From: Lasiosphaeria ovina | Lineage: Eukaryota; Ascomycota; Sordariomycetes; Sordariales; Lasiosphaeriaceae | Length of the DNA stretch: 64,000 nt | Reading direction: 5' to 3' | NCBI GenBank assembly: GCA_033439765.1 | Contig: JAULSN010000005.1 | Span: 2,061,001 to 2,125,000, forward strand | Shown: one piece after another, positions 21,847-30,732 of the stretch | How the letters are laid out: every line of letters begins with the position of its first letter | How positions within the stretch are numbered: the first letter of the stretch is position 1 | Position numbers and translations under genes: made by a program | Notes under the pieces: generated by a model | Databases searched by the model: none | Told to the model about the DNA's origin: nothing | The model's input: the letters and a program-made list of their open reading frames with translations, nothing else

Positions 21847-23098
21847 ATGGCCGACTCGGCCGCACCTCGCCTCGATGCCGATATCAAAACTCTTGACGGC
21901 ACTACGCTGCGCGGATGGCTGTTTCCCGCCGCCTCGCGTGGCCCGGCCATGATAATGACGCCAGGGGTAACAACTACCTACCTACCTAACTTTCGTCTAT
22001 TTTCTTGCTATTTCCCGCTCCTGAGACCTGTTCACGAAGAAGACGGCGGGAAACTGACGCGTGGGGTGTGTGCCTGGCCCTTTCTGTAGTTCAACTTCCC
22101 CAAGGATGCCAACCTGCCCGACATTGCAAGGTGGTTCCAGGAGCAAGGCATCACCACCCTCCTCTATGATCCGCGCGGTATAGGCGCGAGCGAAGGAGAG
22201 CCCAGAAATGAGGTAATCAAGTGTTCTTTGCTGGAGTTGGTGGTTCTTCTTCTCCACGAAACCCCGCAACCTTTTAACGTTCTCATGTCCGCTGACCTTT
22301 TCGATTTTTTTTTTCCTGACGCGAGCAGGTCGACCCTCTTCAGCAGATCGAGGACCTCCACGACGCCGTGACCTGGATCAGGCAACATGCTCTGGTCGAC
22401 GAGACCAAGATCGCACTGTGGGGCCTATGTTGGGGAGGGAACGTCACCCTTGCGGCGACCGCGTTTGAGTACGTGTGGGCTAGCCGTCTTCCGGTTTTTG
22501 CGCAACGATTCGCCCAGACGTGCCCGTGCCCTTCCCCCCCCTCCCCCCCCCCCCCCTTCGGAAGCTGATTCGGACTTTTTTCATTTTTTTTAGCAAGCGT
22601 GTGGCGGCCACCATAGCCATGGCGCCCATGATCAGCACGGACGGCAGCCCCGAGAGGCGCAAGCCTCTGCTGGAGCTCGCCATGCACGACCGGGTGAGCC
22701 AGCTGCTGGCGGGCCAGAGCGCCATGTACCTGCCCTACATCGACGAGGACGGCAACATGCCCAACGGGCAGGAGATGGCGCCCGAGATCGTCCCCGCGCT
22801 CGACCGGCTCGGCATCGTCCTCGAGAACCGCATATCGGTGCAGACGTACTACAAGTGCCTGGCGTGGAACCTGCTCCACGTCGTCAAGTACGTCGCCCCC
22901 ACGCCCGCCATGATGGTCTCGCCCGAGCTCGACGAGACGAGTCCCCTGGACAGTCAGCTTCATTGCTTCACGCAGATGGGGTACCCCAAGGAGTTGGATA
23001 TCTTGAGGGGAAGCGGTCATCTGGACTGGATGTTCAAGGATCTAGAGCAGATTTTGCGCAGGCAGTTTGACTTTCTGAAGAAGTACATGGAGTTCTGA
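21847..23098 (+). CDS. Alpha/beta hydrolase with a Cys nucleophile (polyketide transferase / dienelactone-hydrolase-like)
   Basis: Model: exons 21847-21966, 22090-22212, 22329-22468 and 22594-23098, 295 residues, all GT..AG. Features in order: [25 protein letters not shown] (oxyanion-side strand), nucleophile elbow WGLCWGGN with Cys at residue 115 instead of Ser, SPELDET as probable acid region and [10 protein letters not shown] with the catalytic His. This fits the Cys-type alpha/beta hydrolases seen in fungal polyketide clusters (af380-like polyketide transferases) and the Cys-dependent dienelactone hydrolase group. Since the PKS lacks an off-loading domain, the likely job is chain release or transfer, or a later dehydration or cyclisation. 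Its introns contain poly(C) and T-rich runs. The family is well supported; the precise reaction is inference. Confidence 0.88.
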
Positions 23099-23281
23099 GG
23101 GGGGTGACAATTGGTAGATTCAGGGGCCAAGTAAACAAAGATGCACCAACACGTTTTTCATCCCGAGTATAGAATAGGGGGCGCCGTCTATTCGGTTCTT
23201 AAACTTTATTGTTTGAATTGAATCTCTATAGCCGCAGGTCTAGAACGGGGGTGTATGACGTAGACATCTCGCTACCTACCT

Positions 23282-23680
23282 TTAATATATTTCCGCATGG
23301 TCCATTTCCGCCTGCAGTTCCTGAATGATGAGCCTCAGTCTCTCACGCTCACTGGGTATGTTTCCGACAATCTCTTGCACATGCTCAAGCAGGCTACTGC
23401 GGCGCGTCGAGTGGTGGGCTGGTGTGGCTGACGATGTAGTAGACTGGCCGGGGACGACAATGTCAATAGCACAGTCGTCGGTGGCCATGGTACTGTAGTC
23501 GAGCATGGCCGAGGGTGCCATAAAACGGCTCCCCTGCTCGGTCGTTGTGTGCGATATCACCAAGAAGCGGCCCATGCGACTGATGAGATGCATCAGCAAT
23601 TGCAGCACCATGACGAACTGGGCGACATTGAGAGGTCCCACGCCGCTGTTGTCTCGGGCGGCGTGTTGTTGTTGTTGTTG

Positions 23681-23772
<92 letters not shown>

Positions 23773-25068
23773 GCTGTTGTTGTTGTTGTTGTTGTTGCTG
23801 TTCCCGCTCTTCTTTCTTGGCCTGCAGTCTACCCTGTATGGCATCGCAAATGGCCCGGAAGAGCGTCATGAGGTTTTGGTGACAAGCGAGAGCCGCGAAG
23901 GCCAGTCCGGCGCAGTCGGCCGTGGTCATTGAGTCGTCGCGTCCTGCTGTCGCCGCCGCTGTCATGATGTCGTTGACGGTGCTTATCAGCGTATTCGTGT
24001 ACTCCAGAGCCTCGTTCACTTCGGGCGACGACACCATTAGGGCGGTTGCACCTGCACCTGTGCCGGAGCGGGCGAGACGGCGGGCTGTCCGCATGGCCCT
24101 TTGGCTCACGGCCGTCAGCTGTGAGAACAGGAAGCTCGTTGTGTCTTCGTGGTCGGTGTCGATCTCCATCAGTGGAGCTAGGGCGGTGGCGTCGTAAAAG
24201 GGCACCGCAGGCATGGATGAGGCAGATACAGCCTCTGCTAGCAAGGCGGCGAGTGACTCGAGCGAAGTTTGGGGAATTTGAAGTGGCAGCAGGTGGTGGT
24301 GCTCTGCGTCCGGTGCGCCGAAGCCGCCGGCAGCCGTCTCGCCTTCGTCAACATGCAGGTCGGAAGAAGGGTGGCCCATCAAGGCGGTAATGCCGTGGGA
24401 GGGACCAGTCGACGACCTGGGCGTCCCATCAACATTACCAAAGGCCGGCCCGAGGTCGAAGAGATCTGTGCCCTCAATTTCGCCAGAAGTTGGGGGAATT
24501 TGAAGTGGTAGCAGGTGGTGCTCCGCGTCCGGTGTACCGAAGCCGCCGGCAGCCGTCTCGCTTTCGTTGACATGTAGGTCGGAAGAAGGGTGACCCATCA
24601 AGGCGGTAACGACGTGGGAGGGACCAGTCGACGACCTGGGCGTCCCATCAACATTACTAAAGGCCGGCCCGAGGTCGAAGAGATCCGTGCCTTTGATTTC
24701 GCTAGGAGGCGAGCGAGCAGAATAGCGACGGCGATGGCCTCGTTGTTTCTCTGTGAAAGATTGGTCAGCTTGCTGGGTTCCACCGTCTGTTCGTCCGCTC
24801 TGGCACCCGTACCACGGTCCGCACCACCCCCTTCTTTCCCGTCAAGTAATGTTACTGGACGACGAGAAGGTTGTGCGGTTGTATCACGGAGGAGAAAGCA
24901 TTGAAACATACCACTGTACACGCAGTCCGCCCCTGCTTTCGTACAACGGTCGCACAATAGGGAAGCGGAAACCCGGCCTGGGCCTGGGACAGAAGTATTG
25001 TTGTCTCGTAAGCACCTCACTTTCTGCTGACGACAGCGGTCGCAGGACTGGCGATGTGCAGGTGACAT
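23282..25068 (-). CDS. Zn2Cys6 transcription factor with a 45-Gln tract, probable pathway regulator
   Basis: Fungal binuclear zinc cluster regulator. Model: exons 25068-24912 and 24750-23282, joined through GTATGT..CACAG, 541 residues. The finger uses C9, C12, C19, C39, C42 and C49 ([12 protein letters not shown], then [11 protein letters not shown]), with 19 residues between the third and fourth Cys, longer than the common 5-12. A basic segment ([10 protein letters not shown]) follows at the splice junction. Residues about 63-210 hold two tandem copies of a 73-74-residue unit with [23 protein letters not shown] and AAGGFG. A run of 45 Gln (about 369-413) is coded by mixed CAA/CAG. The helical C-terminal part has no fungal-specific TF middle domain that I recognise. 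It lies between the hydrolase and the divergent MFS gene, the usual place for a pathway-specific activator. Confidence 0.9.
23666..23800 (-). repeat. CAA/CAG triplet array encoding 45 consecutive Gln
   Basis: 135 bp of pure TTG/CTG triplets on the plus strand. A block of CTG triplets (coding strand CAG) sits inside TTG triplets (CAA). The antisense frame would give poly-Leu and is a shadow. Confidence 0.95.
24264..24705 (-). repeat. Tandem duplication of about 220 bp inside the regulator gene
   Basis: Copies at about 24264-24486 and 24487-24705, in frame, differing at a modest number of positions plus one 3-bp indel. They share GGCGTCCCATCAACATTAC and the CGGAAGAAGG segment at a 219-222 bp spacing. 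Confidence 0.9.
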
Positions 25069-26138
25069 GGTACGCCGAAGAGAGGCGACCGGAGATGGAG
25101 ATTGAGGAAATTGAGAATTGGCTAAAAAAGAAGCAATTCATTCAGATGAAGAGTAGCGATGGGACAAGAGGGCCTATTTGGTGAAGCTGGTTGCACGGGG
25201 AGCAGATTTAACCACGGAATCTGCTTCGCTTTCACTCGGGGCCACCGATGATGCATTCTTCCTGCAGTGCGAGGCTCACAGTTTCCTACCGCGCCCTGGG
25301 GGCCTGGCTCGCGGCGAGCCTCAGTTCTCCTCGCACACTCGCTGCCGACTCACGGTGCAGGGTGTCGGTGATGATTTGGTCTTGTTCGCACCAGGCCGTG
25401 ATCACACCTCGCCATGATACGCGGTCAGCAAATCGTCTGCCACGTTGAGTAAGATAAAGGTGCATAGATAGGTATTGCGACATGCGTACTATGGTGCGCT
25501 GGAGAAACGTTCCTTGCCTCACTGGTTTGATGTACGAGAATACCCTTTCTTGCTGTTGCGTTGCTGTATCTCGCCGATTCGGGCCGGAATTTCCCTTCAA
25601 CGCATCATATTACGCAAATCACCGACCCAGCCGTACAGGTGCAGGGCCGACGGAGAATTGAACCAGCCGCGGCTTACACGAAGCAGCGTGATAAGCGGTT
25701 CCAGGTTGCAGTGAATGTTGGGTAGGATTGTGCTGTCGACGAAGTCGGCCGGTCCGAGCCGCGTCTATCTGCGATCCCCAAGACGCCTCCAGATCCGGGC
25801 TGTTTCTGTGCCGATCCATTTGCTTCTCCAAAGTGCCCATGATTATTACCCTTTCCAGCGCAAGCTGGTTTTTTTCCGAATTTGTAAGCGAGCGAGGTCG
25901 CGGGGGTAGGTCGCGGGGGTAGGTCGCGGGGGTAGGCCGCGGAGCCGCGGAGCCGCCGCGGATATTCCGTCAAACGAAAACAAGCAAGCGAAACTGAGAA
26001 ATTGAGGAAGGGCTTCCAGCTACTTTACAAGGCCGTCACCAACTTGTCCCTCGTTTCCTTTTCTCAAGATCCTTTGCCTCTGACTCGCAGCAGTGATCAA
26101 TTCTCATCCGCCAAAGTGGTCTTCGCAAGCAGGAAAAC
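25069..26138. promoter_or_regulatory. Divergent promoter of the regulator and the MFS transporter
   Basis: About 1.07 kb. It contains the second copy of the shared module (25583-25652), an inverted ATCACCGAC at 25364-25372, and three tandem copies of a GTCGCGGGGGTAG-like 13-mer near 25898-25936 followed by GCCGCGGAGCC repeats. No coding frame is supported. Confidence 0.6.
25583..25652 (+). promoter_or_regulatory. Shared cluster promoter module, copy 2
   Basis: GCCGGAATTTCC at 25583-25594, then ATCACCGAC directly joined to CCAGCCGTACAG, GTGCAG and GGCCGACG (25618-25652). Same order as copy 1 at 21422-21476, with a longer spacer after the first element. Confidence 0.7.
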
Positions 26139-27812
26139 ATGTCTTCAGAAAAGACTGTGCCAACCGACAGCGATGCCGGGGAGGGGGTGTTCCAAACACC
26201 CGACGAATCACAGCTGTCTCACGGCCCCAACAACAAGTCAGATAACGAGGTGGTGGTACAGCTGCAAGCCGACGGCCCCCCAGATGGCGGCACCGGCGCC
26301 TGGCTCGCTGTTCTCGGCGCCTGGTGCTGCTCCTTCACTAGCTTCGGCTGGATGAACAGTAAGCTTCGCCGGCCCGTCCCGAAGCTGACATGGAACACAT
26401 ACCCGGCAGCGACTTCTTCTTGGCGCTCAGGCGCTAACTCCCCTTGGCAGGCGTGGGCGTCTTTCAAAGCTATTACGAATTTGGTCCTCTCAAGGACTAC
26501 GACAGCAGCACCATTTCGTGGATCCCGTCGCTCGAGATCTTTTTCCTCTTTTTCCTAGGGCCTGCCGTCGGCTTCTTGTTTGACAAGTATGGCCCGACGC
26601 CGCTCATTCTGGTCGGCACCTTCTTGCATGTTTTTGGGCTCATGATGGCATCCCTGGCAACCGAGTACTACCAGTTCCTCTTGGCCCAGGGCGTCTGCAG
26701 CGCCATCGGCCTCAGCTTCCTGTACTCGCCCGGTAGGTTTCTTCCAGGTCCCACGACCTCGTGGTCCATTCCTCGACCGAGTCCGGGAAAGAAAATCTCA
26801 TCTCGATCTCCTTGCTGACAGCACACCCACCCACAACAGCCATTGCGACTATCGCAACCTGGTTTCATAAAAAGAGAGGCCTTGCGATGGGCGTCATGGT
26901 GACCGGCTCGTCTCTCGGCGGCGTCGTCTTCCCCATCATGATCAATCGCCTGATCGAGAATCCGAACACCGGGTATCCCTGGGCCATGCGGATCTCCGCC
27001 TTTCTCATCTTGGCCTTGCAAATCGTCGCGATATTCACCCTCCGGCCGAGAACGGCGCCAGCGCCCAAGAAGACGCCGGCCGCAACCCTGGCCGCCCCCT
27101 TCAAGGAGTTCCCTTTCGTCGTCATGTTGCTGGGAATGTTCATCCTAATGTACGGCATCTTCATTCCGGTCAACTACTTGGCCTTGCAGGCTTTGGAGCA
27201 GGCTCACGTGTCCGAATCCATGTCGCTCTACCTGGTGTCCATCTTCAACGGCGCGAGGTGAGTTTTTAACCCCAACCCTCAAGGTTTACCTACCTGACCT
27301 TACCGTACCCACCCGCCTCGGGCTGGAAACGCTGGGATTTGCTTGGCAGGTAGCTGACCTGGCCTACATTACAAAGTCTTTTCGGCCGTCTGGGCTCTGG
27401 ATACTGGTCTGATATCGCCGGCCGATGGAACGTGTTCGTCATCGCCGGTGCCACCTCGGGGATCATCGAGCTGGCCCTCTGGATCCCGGCCACATACCAG
27501 TCCGCCACCATCGGCTTCGCCGTCACGTTCGGCTTCCTCTCGGGCGCCTTCGTCAGCCTCCTCGCGGCCCTGCCGGCGTCCGTGTCCCCTCTGCCCCAGA
27601 TCGGCTACCGGATCGGCATCGTCATGCTCGTCCTCTCGCTTCCCGCCCTCACCATGGCGCCCATCGGCGGGCGCATCTTGCAGAGCGCGAGTTCGGTTGA
27701 CGATGGCTGGCTGCACGTCAAGATCTTTGGAGGTGTCTTGTCCCTCGCCGGGTCGGCCGTTGTCTTCTACGCCAGGACTCTCTACTCCAAGAAGTTTTGG
27801 TCGGTTTTTTAA
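26139..27812 (+). CDS. MFS transporter, monocarboxylate-porter-like, probable metabolite exporter
   Basis: Model: exons 26139-26358, 26451-26732, 26840-27257 and 27377-27812, 451 residues. An acidic/polar cytosolic N-terminus (about 50 residues) precedes about twelve hydrophobic segments. Family features: GGTGAWLAVLGAWC, the first helix; GVFQSYYEF; the loop motif FDKYGPTPLILVG; WFHKKRGLAMGVMVTGSSLGG; and RLGSGYWSDIAGRWNVF at the start of the second half. This is the fungal MCT/Mch-like subgroup of the major facilitator superfamily, members of which often lie in secondary-metabolite clusters. It is divergent from the Zn2Cys6 regulator and shares a promoter module with the hydrolase, so export of the product or self-protection is likely. 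Transport of a carboxylate nutrient is the alternative. Confidence 0.9.
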
Positions 27813-28494
27813 AAAGACAGTGGAGGCGATGCACACACACGCGCCCACAACTCAAATTCACAGGGGAGCGTCGAGAAGGCGTAACATTAGTCTAATACCT
27901 ATATAGTGCTTTATCACAGCAGTGGGGGATGAATTGTTGATGCTGGTGAAGGGCGTCAGGCGTCAGGCGTCAGGTGTCAGGCAATATGGGATAGAAATGT
28001 CTTGTCACAGCATACTCGATCGTGCAAATTGCTTTGTCTCTTCCAGACACGAGCCTGTAGTGCTACGGCTTTGTTCAAGAACCTTAGAATCAAGAGAATA
28101 CCGAAGCTTGCAACCAGATTCCCTTCTTCCTCCTTCCAGCCAGGGCCTAGGGAGCTGGATAACCCCCGGTAGATGTGCCACCCCCGTGAGATAGAGGCAA
28201 GGCTTCTAGCATGGACGTAAGGAAGCCAGGTTCTACATGGACGACCATGGTTCACTTTGCCCCCCGGCGGCTTCCGGCTTATCACACTGATACACGAATT
28301 TGATCGACACAGGACGCAGGTCGTCCGTGGCCTGCTCCCTATCTGACCACCGAGAACTCAAAATAATACCTTCCTAGGTAGTCTTAGTCGACGCATGCCA
28401 AGGCGTGGGTGGCCATGAACCTCGGAGGCTCCAATGCGACCCGCTTCTTAGAAGCCGTTAATAAGTCTCTGGCCGACTAAGGACCGACAACTCC

Positions 28495-28548
28495 GACCGA
28501 CTTGAGAGGCAAAACACCGACTGACCAACTTGAGAGACAAAACACCGA
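28495..28548 (+). repeat. Tandem 26-bp repeat (28-bp period) carrying CCGAC cores
   Basis: Units 28495-28520 and 28523-28548 differ at two bases; each has CTTGAGAG and AAAACACCGA. They lie about 360-410 bp before the P450 start. Confidence 0.8.
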
Positions 28549-28860
28549 CCGGGAGGAATTCAGCCCGAGCTGACGACCGGCATTCTACAGGTACCGAGCT
28601 GTACCGCCGTCTGTCGATCTGCCGTCCGGGGAATCGGTAATCACGCCGGCCAACACGCCGATTCCGAGCACATCAAGACATTGCTTTCTCTAGAGGCAAT
28701 TTGTCAGCTAGCAGTCCGGTTCGGAGCCTTGCCAAATGTTTGAGAAACTTGAGTCGGGGCCCGATGGTCTAGTCCGCCATGAGCCACAGTCTATATTACG
28801 CTTTGGACAGGCATTGTGCGTCTCACAATACCGCTCTCCCTAGCATCCTCAGCAAGCCCT

Positions 28861-28878
28861 TCCCCCCCCCCCCCCCCC
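28861..28878 (+). repeat. Poly(C) tract upstream of the P450 start
   Basis: Near-pure C run of about 16 bases beginning at 28863, 27 bp before the chosen ATG. Similar G/C runs occur at 22537-22556, 33371-33389, 34401-34413 and 61022-61040, all in non-coding DNA or introns. Confidence 0.8.
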
Positions 28879-28904
28879 AAACCTTCCAAGTCAGCATCTC
28901 CAAT

Positions 28905-30732
28905 ATGATTTCAACGAGTTCGAGTGCCATGACGGACATAACTGCACTCATCCTTTCTCCGAGATTCCTCATCTCGGTTGCCCTTCTTGTCGCCGGTAAT
29001 GCCGTCTTCTTTCTGCTTTCTTACACTCGCCGCCCGAGGGACTTCCCCCCGGGCCCGCTCGGTCTCCCGGGCCTCGGCAACCTCTTCCAGATCAACAAAT
29101 CGATTCCTGCTTTGACCTACAGCGCCTGGGCGCACAAGTACGGCCAAGACAGGCCTCTGGGCGTCAAGCTGGGCGCCACCAACATCGTGGTGCTGAACAG
29201 CGCGCGGATGGTGCGCGATCTGTTCGAGCGGCGCGGCGCCATCTACAGCGACCGGCCGCGGCCGAACGGCGAGGACGAGAAATGGAAGTTCCAGACGCAC
29301 GAAGTGCCCGCCTCCCTCTTCCACGACAGCGGGCCCTGGCTGACGCGGTGGCGCCGCGAGTTCAACGGCGCCCTCGGCAGCGCGGCCGCCGTCGCGCGCC
29401 TGCACCCGATGAACGACGCCGAGACGGCCCGTGCGCTGGTTGCGCTGCTCGACGCGGGTCCGACCACCCGGCGCGCCGAGCTCGAGGACATCATCCTGAG
29501 CTGGGTCACGAGCGTGCCGTGCATCGCCGTATGCGGGCGGCGGCCGGACGCCATGGCCCACCACGGCTTTGACATGGACACCTTCCGACGCCGGACCGCC
29601 GGCTACATGATGCTCCACAAGCCCAGCCTGATGGACTCGATCCCGGTGCTCCGGTACCTCCCCGGCAGATTTGGCATGGCCGGGTGGAGGGCGAAGTCAC
29701 GCGCCGTCGCGACAGACGTGTTCGAGATCGCAGGCCAGTTCCTCAGCGCCGCAAAGGAGCACCGTGCGGCGCTGGACGACGCCGACGCAGCGGCGGGAAA
29801 GAGTACCAACAACAAAACCGAAGGGTACTACGAGAGCTTGGGGGCCAGGATGCTGCGGGAGCAGCGGGAGAACAGAGACAAGGACATATGGACGGACCTG
29901 GGCCTCTCGGCGTGGAACATCGTGGCCGCCGCCATGTACACGTCGCTTGCCACCTTTTCCACCATGCTGATGGTCGTGGCCAAGTACCCAGATGTGCAGC
30001 AACGCATCAGGGACGAGGTGTTGCAAGTGTCGGGCGGGGACGGGGCGCCGTTGAAGTCTGCTGACGTTGCTCGCCTGGCCTACACAGAGGCATTTTGGCA
30101 CGAGGTAAGTAACTCTCATCAAAAGATGCTGACAAAAGAGAGATTGGGCATTTGCGTTAACAAATGACAATACACAGGTTAATCGGTGGCGGCCTGTAGC
30201 CCCGCAGGGCATTCCTCACGCTCCCGCTCAGGACGATGTGTACGACGGATACCAGATTCCCAAGCACACCGCCGTGTACGCCAACGTGTGGCACATACAC
30301 CACTCTCCGGAGGACTACGAGTCGCCCGACAAGTTCGAGCCGGAACGGTTCCTGCGCCACCCCTTCGGCATGCGGCCGGGCGCGGCGCACGACCCGGCCA
30401 CCATGGAGGCATCGACGAGCTCTGCATCGGCGAGCGCGAGGGCCACGTACTCGTTTGGATTCGGGCGCCGGGTCTGTCCCGGAATGCTGCTGGCCAAGCA
30501 GAGCCTGATACTGGGGCTGGCCAAGATGCTGTGGGCATTTGATGTGCTGCCGGCTCAAGAAGGGGAGGAGCTCGATCTGAGCGTCGACACGGGCTTTGTC
30601 CAGGGACTCATCACTTTCCACCCGAAACACCTCGATGTCTCGCTGAAACTGAGACCTGGACGCAGCAAGCAGGATATTCTGGACCACTACTCTGAGGCCT
30701 ACAAAGTCGAGGCGGAGGTTATGGGCTGGTAG
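28905..30732 (+). CDS. Cytochrome P450 monooxygenase with atypical I-helix
   Basis: Membrane-anchored haem monooxygenase, likely tailoring oxidase of the cluster. Exons 28905-30104 and 30178-30732, 584 residues. N-terminal anchor ILSPRFLISVALLVAGNAVFF, Pro-rich hinge FPPGPLGLPGLGN, WRREFN in helix C, ExxR as EVNR (E400-R403, split by the intron), PERF as FEPERFL and haem loop FGFGRRVCPG with C500. The I-helix position that usually reads AGxDTT/S is AAMYTS, so the conserved acid is replaced by Tyr and the Gly by Ala. The frame is open upstream to an ATG at 28779, but that would translate a poly(C) tract. The ATG at 28905 gives a normal anchor; an ATG at 28932 is also possible. The protein is long for the family, partly through inserts near 305-320 and before the haem loop. 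Confidence 0.9.

Larger units (their letters stand above)
27813..28904. promoter_or_regulatory. Intergenic region and promoter of the P450
   Basis: About 1.09 kb. Contains a (GGCGTCA)n-like short tandem repeat near 27954-27978, a 28-bp-period tandem pair at 28495-28548 with CACCGAC at the end of each unit, at least six CCGAC cores between 28470 and 28552, and a poly(C) run just before the ATG. No gene recognised. Confidence 0.55.

Noticed and set aside
23549..23932. Poly-Leu, poly-Cys and poly-Asn frames over the triplet array
   Set aside because: Other-frame readings of the CAA/CAG tract. The Gln frame continues into a zinc-cluster protein and is the supported one.
28755..28830. tRNA-like start (GGCCCGATGGTCTAGTCC)
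   Set aside because: Resembles an A box, but no TPsiC box or closing acceptor stem was found downstream.
28779..28904. Upstream ATG for the P450
   Set aside because: In frame, but it would translate a poly(C) tract into poly-Pro ahead of the membrane anchor; the ATG at 28905 gives a normal P450 N-terminus.
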